From Petrolisthes cinctipes (lineage: Eukaryota; Arthropoda; Malacostraca; Decapoda; Porcellanidae), in the NCBI GenBank assembly GCA_033782935.1, contig JAWQEG010001441.1, forward strand, positions 372,001 to 436,000: DNA of 64,000 nt, in the 5' to 3' direction. The notes under the pieces are model-generated. The model made no database searches. It was not told the origin of the DNA and worked only from the letters and a program-made list of their open reading frames with translations. Both the position numbers and the translations under genes were made by a program. Shown one piece after another: positions 50,987 to 61,462 of this stretch. Position 1 is the stretch's first letter; each line of letters opens with the position of its first letter.

Positions 50987-52975
50987 TATTTAGGGGTCCC
51001 AGAAGCGATCTGTACATGCCTACTCCGTGTTAGAGTATTTTCAAAATACATGCTCAAAACATACTGAAAATCGATCTTTTAGGTGCCCAAAAGTCGATAT
51101 GTGCATGCATCTTCAGTACCCGTTTATATCTCAAATTCAGGCTCAAAACACCCGAAAATTCAATATTTTGGGGTCCCAGAAGCAATCTGTACATGCCTAC
51201 TCAGTGTTAGAGTATTTTCAAAATACAGGCCCAAAACATGCTGAAAATCGATATTTTAGATGCCCAAAGTCAATATGTGCATGTATCTTCTGTACCCGTT
51301 TATATCTCAAATTCAGGCTCAAAACACCCGAAAATTCAATAATTTGGGGTCCCAGCAGCAATCTGTACATGCCTACACAGTGCTAGAATATTTTCAAAAT
51401 ATAGGCTAAAAACATGCTAAAAATCGACATTTTAGTTGCCAAAAAGTCGATATCTCAAATTCAGTCCCAAAACACCCGAAAATTCGATATTTAGGGGTCC
51501 CAGAAGCGATCTGTACATGCCTACTCCGTGTTAGAGTATTTTCAAAATACATGCTCAAATCATACTGAAAATCGATCTTTTAGGTGCACAAAAGTCGATA
51601 TGTGCATGCATCTTCAGTACCCGTTTATATCTTAAATTCAGGCTCAAAACACCCGAAAATTCAATATTTTGGGGTCCCAGAAGCAATCTGTACATGCCTA
51701 CTCAGTGTTAGAGTATTTTCAAAATTCAGGCCCAAAACATGCTGAAAATCGATATTTTTGGTGCCCAAAGTCAATATGTGCATGTATCTTCTGTACCCGT
51801 TTATATCTCAAATTCAGGCTCAAAACACCCGAAAATTCAATATTTTGGGGTCCCAGAAGCAATCTGTACAGTGCTAGAATATTTTCAGAATATAGGCTAA
51901 AAACATGCTAAAAATCGATCTTTTAGGTGCCAAAAAGTCGATATCTCAAATTCAGTCCCAAAACACCCGAAAATTCGATATTTAGGGGTCCCATGCCTGT
52001 ACATGCCTACTCCGTGTTAGAGTATTTTCAAAATACATGCTCAAAACATACTGAAAATCGATCTTTTAGGTGCACAAAAGTCGATATGTGCATGCATCTT
52101 CAGTACCCGTTTATATCTCAAATTCAGGCTCAAAACACCCGAAAATTCAATATTTTGGGGTCCCAGAAGCAATCTGTACATGCCTACTCAGTGTTAGAGT
52201 ATTTTCAAAATACAGGCCCAAAACATGCTGAAAATCGATATTTTAGATGCCCAAATTCAATATGTGCATGTATCTTCTGTACCCGTTTATATCTCAAATT
52301 CAGGCTCAAAACACCCGAAAATTCAATATTTTGGGGTCCCAGAAGCAATCTGTACATGCCTACTCAGTGCTAGAATATTTTCAAAATATAGGCTAAAAAC
52401 ATGCTAAAAATCGACATTTTAGGTGCCAAAAAATCGATATCTCAAATTCAGTCCCAAAACACCCGAAAATTCGATATTTAGAGGTCCCAGAAGGTATCTG
52501 TACATGCCTACTCCGTGTTAGAGTATTTTCAAAATACAGGCCAAAAACATACTGAAAATCGATCTTTTAGGTCCCCAAAAGTCGATATATACATGCATCT
52601 TCTGTACCCGTTTATATCTCAAATTCTGGCCCTAAACACCCGAAAATTCGATATTTTGGGGTCCCAGAAGCAATCTGTACATCCCTACTCCGTGTTAGAG
52701 TATTTTCAAAATTCAGGCCCAAAACATGCTGAAAATCGATATTTTTGGTGCCTAAAGTCAATATGTGCCTGTATCTTCTGTACCCGTTTATATCTCAAAT
52801 TCAGGCTCAAAACACCCGAAAATTCAATATTTTGGGGCCCCTGAAGCAATCTGTACATGCCTACTCAGTGCTAGAATATTTTCAAAATATAGGCTAAAAA
52901 CATGCTAAAAATCGATCTTTTAGGTGCCAAAAAGTCGATATCTCAAATTCAGTCCCAAAACACCCGAAAATTTGA
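50987..52975 (+). repeat. 1989 bp unit, third copy (dispersed)
   Basis: Twelve monomers in the same order as 43693-45681, offset 7294, with the same private variants (caataatttggggtcccagc, gctcaaatcatactg, cccatgcctgtacatgcc, gatatatacatgcatc). One private change is ttttagttgcc at about 51432. It lies apart from the tandem pair, so this unit was copied or separated by later insertion of the 1994 bp family. Confidence 0.87.
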
Positions 52976-55900
52976 TATTTAGGGGTCCCAGAAGCGATCT
53001 GTACATGCCTACTCCGTGTTAGAGTATTTTCAAAATACAGGCCCAAAACATGCTGAAAATCGATATTTTAGATGCCCAAAGTCAATATGTGCATGTATCT
53101 TCTGTACCCGTTTATATCTCAAATTCAGGCTCAAAACACCCGAAAATTCAATATTTTGGGGTCCCAGAAGCAATCTGTACATGCCTACTCAGTGCTAGAA
53201 TATTTTCAAAATATAGGCTAAAAACATGCTAAAAATCGATCTTTTAGGTGCCAAAAAGTCGATATCTCAAATTCAGTCCCAAAACACCCGAAAATTCGAT
53301 ATTTTGGGGTCCCTGAAGCGATCTGTACATGCCTACTCCGTGTTAGAGTATTTTCAAAATACATGTTCAAAACATACTGAAAATCGATCTTTTAGGTGCA
53401 CAAAAGTCGATATGTGCATGCATCTTCAGTACCCGTTTATATCTCAAATTCAGGCTCAAAACACCCGAAAATTCAATATTTTGGGGTCCCAGAAGCAATC
53501 TGTACATGCCTACTCAGTGTTAGAGTATTTTCAAAATACAAGCCCAAAACATGCTGAAAATCGATATTTTAGATGCCCAAAGTCAATATGTGCATGCATC
53601 TTCTGTACCCGTTTATATCTCAAATTCAGGCTCAAAACACCCGAAAATTCAATATTTTGGGGTCCCAAAAGCAATCTGTACATGCCTACACAGTGCTAGA
53701 ATATTTTCAAAATATAGGCTAAAAACATGCTAAAAATCGACATTTTAGGTGCCAAAAAATCGATATCTCAAATTCAGTCCCAAAACACCCGAAAATTCGA
53801 TATTTAGAGGTCCCAGAAGGTATCTGTACATGCCTACTCCGTGTTAGAGTATTTTCAAAATACAGGCCAAAAACATACTGAAAATCGATCTTTTAGGTGC
53901 CCAAAAGTCGATATGTGCATGCATCTTCTGTACCCGTTTATATCTCAAATTCAGGCTCAAAACACCCGAAAATTCAATATTTTGGGGTCCCAAAAGCAAT
54001 CTGTACATGCCTACTCCGTGTTAGAGTATTTTCAAAATTCAGGCCCAAAACATGCTGAAAATCGATATTTTTGGTGCCCAAAGTCAATATGTGCATGTAT
54101 CTTCTGTACCCGTTTATATCTCAAATTCAGGCTCAAAACACCCGAAAATTCAATATTTTGGGGTCCCAGAAGCAATCTGTACATGCCTACACAGTGCTAG
54201 AATATTTTCAAAAATATAGACTAAAAACATGCTAAAAATCGATCTTTTAGGTGCCAAAAAGCCGATATCTCAAATTCAGTCCCAACACACCCGAAAATTC
54301 GATATTTAGGGGTCCCAGAAGCGATCCGTCCATGCCTACTCCGTGTTAGAGTATTTTCAAAATACATGCTCAAAACATACTGAAAATCGATCTTTTAGGT
54401 GCACAAAAGTCGATATGTGCATGCATCTTCAGTACCCGTTTATATCTCAAATTCAGGCTCAAAACACCCGAAAATTCAATATTTTGGGGTTCCAGAAGCA
54501 ATCTGTACATGCCTACTCAGTGTTAGAGTATTTTCAAAATACAGGCCCAAAACATGCTGAAAATCGATATTTTAGATGCCCAAAGTCAATATGTGCATGT
54601 ATCTTCTGTACCCGTTTATATCTCAAATTCAGGCTCAAAACACCCGAAAATTCAATATTTTGGGGTCCCATAAGCAATCTGTACATGCCTACACAGTGCT
54701 AGAATATTTTAAAAATATAGGCTAAAAACATGCTAAAAATCGACATTTTAGGTGCCAAAAAATCGATATCTCAAATTCAGTCCCAAAACACCCGAAAATT
54801 CGATATTTAGAGGTCCCAGAAGGTATCTGTACATGCCTACTCCGTGTTAGAGTATTTTCAAAATACAGGCCAAAATCATACTGAAAATCGATCTTTTAGG
54901 TGCCCAAAAGTCGATATGTGCATGCATCTTCTGTACCCGTTTATATCTCAAATTCTGGCCCTAAACACCCGAAAATTCGATATTTTGGGGTCCCAGAAGC
55001 GATCTGTACATGCCTACTCCGTGTTAGAGTATTTTCAAAATTCAGGCCCAAAACATGCTGAAAATCGATATTTTTGGTGCCCAAAGTCAATATGTGCATG
55101 TATCTTCTGTACCCGTTTATATCTCGAATTCAGGCTCAAAACACCCGAAAATTCAATATTTTGGGGTCCCAGAAGCAATCTGTACAGTGCTAGAATATTT
55201 TCAAAATATAGGCTAAAAACATGCTAAAAATCGATCTTTTAGGTGCCAAAAAGTCGATATCTCAAATTCAGTCCCAAAACACCCGAAAATTCGATATTTA
55301 GGGGTCCCAGAAGCGATCTGTACATGCCTACTCCGTTTTAGAGTATTTTCAAAATACATGCTCAAAACATACTGAAAATCGATCTTTTAGGTGCACAAAA
55401 GTCGATATGTGCATGCATCTTCAGAACCCGTTTATATCTCAAATTCAGGCTCAAAACACCCGAAAATTCAATATTTTGGGGTCCCAGAAGCAATCTGCAC
55501 ATGCCTACTCAGTGTTAGAGTATTTTCAAAATACAGGCCCAAAACATGCTGAAAATCGATATTTTAGATGCCCAAAGTCAATATGTGCATGTATCTTCTG
55601 TACCCGTTTATATCTCAAATTCAGGCTCAAAACACCCGAAAATTCAATATTTTGGGGTCCCAGAAGCAATCTGTACATGCCTACACAGTGCTAGAATATT
55701 TTCAAATTATAGGCTAAAAACATGCTAAAAATCGACATTTTAGGTGCCAAAAAATCGATATCTCAAATTCAGTCCCAAAACACCCGAAAATTCGATATTT
55801 AGAGGTCCCAGAAGGTATCTGTACATGCCTACACTGTGTTAGAGTATTTTCAAAATACAGGCCAAAAACATACTGAAAATCGATCTTTTAGGTGCCCAAA

Positions 55901-57288
55901 AGTCGATATGTGCATGCATCTTCTGTACCCGTTTATATCTCAAATTCTGGCCCTAAACACCCGAAAATTCGATATTTTGGGGTCCCAGAAGCGATCTGTA
56001 CATGCCTACTCCGTGTTAGAGTATTTTCAAAATACAGGCCCAAAACATGCTGAAAATCGATATTTTTGGTGCCCAAAGCCAATATGTGCATGTATCTTCT
56101 GTACCCGTTTATATCTCAAATTCAGGCTCAAAACACCCGAAAATTCAATATTTTGGGGTCCCAGAAGCAATCTGTACAGTGCTAGAATATTTTCAAAATA
56201 TAGGCTAAAAACATGCTAAAAATCGATCTTTTAGGTGCCAAAAAGTCGATATCTCAAATTCAGTCCCAAAACACCCGAAAATTCGATATTTAGGGGTCCC
56301 AGAAGCGATCTGTACATGCCTACTCCGTGTTAGAGTATTTTCAAAATACATGCTCAAAACATACTGAAAATCGATCTTTTAGGTGCACAAAAGTCGATAT
56401 GTGCATGCATCTTCAGTACCCGTTTATATCTCAAATTCAGGCTCAAAAAACCCGAAAATTCAATATTTTGGGGTCCCAGAAGCAATCTGTACATGCCTAC
56501 TCAGTGTTAGAGTATTTTCAAAATACAGGCCCAAAACATGCTGAAAATCGATATTTTAGATGCCCAAAGTCAATATGTGCATGTATCTTCTGTACCCGTT
56601 TATATCTCAAATTCAGGCTCAAAACACCCGAAAATTCCATATTTTGGGGTCCCAGAAGCAATCTGTACATGCCTACACAGTGCTAGAATATTTTCACAAT
56701 ATAGGCTAAAAACATGCTAAAAATCGACATTTTACGTGCCAAAAAATCGATATCTCAAATTCAGTCCCAAAACACCCGAAAATTCGATATTTAGAGGTCC
56801 CAGAAGGTATCTGTACATGCCTACTCCGTGTTAGAGTATTTTGAAAATACAGGGTAAAAACATATTGAAAATCGATCTTTTAGGTGCCCAAAAGTCGATA
56901 TGTGCATGCATCTTCTGTACCCGTTTATATCTCAAATTCTGGCCCTAAACACCCGAAAATTCGATATTTTGGGGTCCCAGAAGCGATCTGTACATGCCTA
57001 CTCCGTGTTAGAGTATTTTCAAAATTCAGGCCGAAAACATGCTGAAAATCGATATTTTTGGTGCCCAAAGTCAATATGTGCATGTATCTTCTGTTCCCGT
57101 TTATATCTCAAATTCAGGCTCAAAACACCCGAAAATTCAATATTTTGGGGTCCCAGAAGCAATCTGTACATGCCTACTCAGTGCTAGAATATTTTCAAAA
57201 TATAGGCTAAAAACATGCTAAAAATCGATCTTTTAGGTGCCAAAAAGTCGATATCTCAAATTCAGTCCCAAAACACCCGAAAATTTGA
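52976..57288 (+). repeat. 4313 bp interval opening with a duplicated 1.9 kb segment
   Basis: Order B C A B C2 A B C(149) A B C2, then two 992 bp hexamers (54804-55795 and 55796-56787), then A B C. The first 11 monomers (52976 to about 54950) match 57289 onward at offset 4313. Shared rarities include ccctgaagcgatctg with acatgttcaaaac, atacaagcccaaaac, the extra a in tcaaaaatatagac, and aaagccgatatc with cccaacacaccc. Confidence 0.85.
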
Positions 57289-60200
57289 TATTTAGGGGTC
57301 CCAGAAGCGATCTGTACATGCCTACTCCGTGTTAGAGTATTTTCAAAATACAGGCCCAAAACATGCTGAAAATCGATATTTTAGATGCCCAAAGTCAATA
57401 TGTGCATGTATCTTCTGTACCCGTTTATATCTCAAATTCAGGCTCAAAACACCCGAAAATTCAATATTTTGGGGTCCCAGAAGCAATCTGTACATGCCTA
57501 CTCAGTGCTAGAATATTTTCAAAATATAGGCTAAAAACATGCTAAAAATCGATCTTTTAGGTGCCAAAAAGTCGATATCTCAAATTCAGTCCCAAAACAC
57601 CCGAAAATTCGATATTTTGGGGTCCCTGAAGCGATCTGTACATGCCTACTCCGTGTTAGAGTATTTTCAAAATACATGTTCAAAACATACTGAAAATCGA
57701 TCTTTTAGGTGCACAAAAGTCGATATGTGCATGCATCTTCAGTACCCGTTTATATCTCAAATTCAGGCTCAAAACACCCGAAAATTCAATATTTTGGGGT
57801 CCCAGAAGCAATCTGTACATGCCTACTCAGTGTAAGAGTATTTTCAAAATACAAGCCCAAAACATGCTGAAAATCGATATTTTAGATGCCCAAAGTCAAT
57901 ATGTGCATGCATCTTCTGTACCCGTTTATATCTCAAATTCAGGCTCAAAACACCCGAAAATTCAATATTTTGGGGTCCCAAAAGCAATCTGTACATGCCT
58001 ACACAGTGCTAGAATATTTTCAAAATATAGGCTAAAAACATGCTAAAAATCGACATTTTAGGTGCCAAAAAATCGATATCTCAAATTCAGTCCCAAAACA
58101 CCCGAAAATTCGATATTTAGAGGTCCCAGAAGGTATCTGTACATGCCTACTCCGTGTTAGAGTATTTTCAAAATACAGGCCAAAAACATACTGAAAATCG
58201 ATCTTTTAGGTGCCCAAAAGTCGATATGTGCATGCATCTTCTGTACCCGTTTATATCTCAAATTCAGGCTCAAAACACCCGAAAATTCAATATTTTGGGG
58301 TCCCAAAAGCAATCTGTACATGCCTACTCCGTGTTAGAGTATTTTCAAAATTCAGGCCCAAAACATGCTGAAAATCGATATTTTTGGTGCCCAAAGTCAA
58401 TATGTGCATGTATCTTCTGTACCCGTTTATATCTCAAATTCAGGCTCAAAACACCCGAAAATTCAATATTTTGGGGTCCCAGAAGCAATCTGTACATGCC
58501 TACACAGTGCTAGAATATTTTCAAAAATATAGACTAAAAACATGCTAAAAATCGATCTTTTAGGTGCCAAAAAGCCGATATCTCAAATTCAGTCCCAACA
58601 CACCCGAAAATTCGATATTTAGGGGTCCCAGAAGCGATCCGTACATGCCTACTCCGTGTTAGAGTATTTTCAAAATACATGCTCAAAACATACTGAAAAT
58701 CGATCTTTTAGGTGCACAAAAGTCGATATGTGCATGCATCTTCAGTACCCGTTTATATCTCAAATTCAGGCTAAAAACACCCGAAAATTCAATATTTTGG
58801 GGTCCCAGAAGCAATCTGTACATGCCTACTCAGTATTAGAGTATTTTCAAAATACAGGCCCAAAACATGCTGAAAATCGATATTTTAGATGCCCAAAGTC
58901 AATATGTGCATGTATCTTCTGAACCCGTTTATATCTCAAATTCACGCTCAAAACACCCGAAAATTCAATATTTTGGGGTCCCAGAAGCAATCTGTACATG
59001 CCTACACAGTGCTAGAATATTTTCAAAATATAGGCTAAAAACATGCTAAAAATCGACATTTTAGGTGCCAAAAAATCGATATCTCAAATTCAGTCCCAAA
59101 ACACCCGAAAATTCGATATTTAGAGGTCCCAGAAGGTATCTGTACAGGCCTACTCCGTGTTAGAGTATTTTCAAAATACAGGCCAAAAACATACTGAAAA
59201 TCGATCTTTTAGGTGCCCAAAAGTCGATATGTGCATGCATCTTCTGTACCCGTTTATATCTCAAATTCAGGCTCAAAACACCCGAAAATTCAATATTTTG
59301 GGGTCCCAGAAGTAATCTGTACATGCCTACTCAGTGCTAGAATATTTTCAAAATATAGGCTAAAAACATGCTAAAAATCGATCTTTTAGGTGCCAAATAG
59401 ACGATATCTCAAATTCAGTCCCAAAACACCCGAAAATTCGATATTTTGGGGTCCCTGAAGCGATCTGTACATGCCTACTCCGTGTTAGAGTATTTTCAAA
59501 ACACATGTTCAAAACATACTGAAAATCGATCTTTTAGGTGCCCAAAAGTCGATATGTGCATGCATCTTCTGTACCCGTTTATATCTCAAATTCAGGCTCA
59601 AAACACCCGAAAATTCAATATTTTGGGGTCCCAGAAGCAATCTGTACATGCCTACTCAGTGTTAGAGTATTTTCAAAATACACGCCTAAAACATGCTGAA
59701 AATCGATATTTTAGATGCCCAAAGTCAATATGTGCATGTATCTTCTGTACCCGTTTATATCTAAAATTCAGGCTTAAAACACCCGAAAATTCAATATTTT
59801 GGGGTCCCAGAAGCAATCTGTACATGCCTACACAGTGCTAGAATATTTTCAAAATATAGGCTAAAAACATGCTAAAAATCGACATTTTAGGTGCCAAAAA
59901 ATCGATATCTCAAATTCAGTCCCAAAACACCCGAAAATTCGATATTTAGAGGTCCCAGAAGTTATCTGTACATGCCTACTCCGTGTTAGTGTATTTTCAA
60001 AATACAGGCCAAAAACATACTGAAAATCGATCTTTTAGGTGCCCAAAAGTCGATATGTGCATGCATCTTCTGTACCCGTTTATATCTCAAATTCTGGCCC
60101 TAAACACCCGAAAATTCGATATTTTGGGGTCCCAAAAGCGATCTGTACATGCCTACTCCGTGTTAGAGTATTTTCAAAATTCAGGCCCAAAACATGCTGA

Positions 60201-61121
60201 AAATCGATATTTTTGGTGCCCAAAGTCAATATGTGCATGTATCTTCTGTACCCGTTTATATCTCAAATTCAGGCTCAAAACACCCGAAAATTCAATATTT
60301 TGGGGTCCCAGAAGCAATCTGTACATGCCTACACAGTGCTAGAATATTTTCAAAATATAGGCTAAAAACATGCTAAAAATCGATCTTTTAGGTGCCAAAA
60401 AGCCGATATCTCAAATTCAGTCCCAAAACACCCGAAAATTCGATATTTAGGGGTCCCAGAAGCGATCTGTACATGCCTACTCCGTGTTAGAGTATTTTCA
60501 AAATACATGCTCAAAACATACTGAAAATCGATCTTTTAGGTGCACAAAAGTCGATATGTGCATGCATCTTCAGTACCCGTTTATATCTCAAATTCAGGCT
60601 CAAAACACCCGAAAATTCAATATTTTGGGGTCCCAGAAGCAATCTGTACATGCCTACTCAGTGTTAGAGTATTTTCAAAATACAGGCCCAAAACATGCTG
60701 AAAATCGATATTTTAGATGCCCAAAGTCAATATGTTCATGTATCTTCTGTACCCGTTTATATCTCAAATTCAGGCTCAAAACACCCGAAAATTCAATATT
60801 TTGGGGTCCCAGAAGCAATCTGTACATGCCTACACAGTGCTAGAATATTTTCAAAATATAGGCTAAAAACATGCTAAAAATCGACATTTTAGGTGCCAAA
60901 AAATCGATATCTCAAATTCAGTCCCAAAATACCCGAAAATTCGATATTTAGAGGTCCCAGAAGGTATCTGTACATGCCTACTCCGTGTTAGAGTATTTTC
61001 AAAATACAGGCCAAAAACATACTGAAAATCGATCTTTTAGGTGCCCAAAAGTCGATATGTGCATGCATCTTCTGTACCCGTTTATATCTCAAATTCAGGC
61101 TCAAAACACCCGAAAATTCGA
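57289..61121 (+). repeat. Second copy of the 4313-spaced segment plus trimers
   Basis: 57289 to about 59260 repeats 52976 to about 54950 with a few changes (gtgtaagag at 57831; gatccgtac at about 58637 against gatccgtcc). The match ends in the A at 59117, which is followed by C (59294) and an A (59442) carrying ccctgaagcgatctg and acatgttcaaaac again, then B C2 A B C A B C2 A. All satellite. Confidence 0.84.
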
Positions 61122-61147
61122 TATTTTGGGGTCCCAGAAGCGATCTG

Positions 61148-61149
61148 TA
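61148..61149. repeat. Left TA target-site duplication
   Basis: TA directly before the CAGT terminus. The matching TA is at 61313-61314. The surrounding direct repeat can be read as ctgtac (61145-61150 and 61310-61315), but comparison with empty monomers requires only two duplicated bases if the element ends in CAG...CTG. Confidence 0.8.
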
Positions 61150-61216
61150 CAGTCGGCGGCAAAAGTCCTGTCTCCTCACCTGCTTCACCGAGGCACGCAA
61201 TGTTCATAGACTCGAG
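61150..61216 (+). repeat. Left terminal inverted repeat of the MITE
   Basis: Sixty-seven bases from cagtcggcgg to ctcgag, pairing with the reverse complement of 61246-61312. Mismatched positions on this arm are 61162, 61173, 61193, 61197, 61200, 61208 and 61211, so 60 of 67 pair. The outer 43 bp have only two mismatches. Confidence 0.9.
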
Positions 61217-61245
61217 ATTGTTAAGTGTAAAAAACGTGCGTATTT

Positions 61246-61312
61246 CTCGACTCCATGAACACTGAGTGTCTCGGTGAAGCAGGTGAGGCGACAGGACTTC
61301 TGCCGCCGACTG
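61246..61312 (-). repeat. Right terminal inverted repeat of the MITE
   Basis: Sixty-seven bases from ctcgactccatg to gccgccgactg, complementary to the left arm. The 29 bp between the arms (61217-61245) contain an A run and no further obvious pairing. Confidence 0.9.
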
Positions 61313-61314
61313 TA
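61313..61314. repeat. Right TA target-site duplication
   Basis: TA directly after the ACTG terminus; the satellite resumes at catgcctactccgtg. Paired with 61148-61149. Confidence 0.8.
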
Positions 61315-61462
61315 CATGCCTACTCCGTGTTAGAGTATTTTCAAAATTCAGGCCCAAAACATGCTGAAAATCGATATTTTTGGTGCCCAAAGTCAATATG
61401 TGCATGTATCTTCTGTACCCGTTTATATCTCAAATTCAGGCTCAAAACACCCGAAAATTCAA

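Larger units (their letters stand above)
61150..61312. mobile_element. Tc1/mariner-like MITE (163 bp, non-autonomous)
   Basis: The only non-satellite sequence in the window, visibly richer in G+C. It is a near-perfect foldback: the ends cagtcggcggca and tgccgccgactg are inverted repeats extending about 67 bp each with 7 mismatches, leaving a 29 bp loop. It is flanked by TA on both sides, and the empty site seen in all sister monomers has a single TA. A CAGT terminus with a TA duplication is the signature of Tc1-type elements of the Tc1/mariner superfamily. There is no room for a transposase, so movement would need one supplied elsewhere. Because gtac is palindromic, a 4 bp gtac duplication with a 161 bp element starting agtcgg is an alternative reading. 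The short open frames crossing it are chance. Confidence 0.87.
61122..61462 (+). repeat. B monomer interrupted by a 165 bp insertion
   Basis: A normal B1 monomer would span 176 bp; this one spans 341. Removing 165 bp (the 163 bp element plus one duplicated TA) restores the usual gatctgtacatgcctactcc. The insertion point is at monomer position about 27-28, within ctg-TA-catg. Every other B monomer in the window has the empty site. Confidence 0.95.

Noticed and set aside
61150..61312. Intrinsic terminator, ncRNA hairpin or microRNA precursor
   Set aside because: The long foldback is fully explained as MITE terminal inverted repeats with a TA duplication at a known empty site. A hairpin RNA could still be made from it, but nothing supports that.
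61082..61405. Open frames crossing the inserted element, including 61255-61533 forward
   Set aside because: Chance frames through the inverted repeats and flanking satellite. They show no transposase motif and are far too short.
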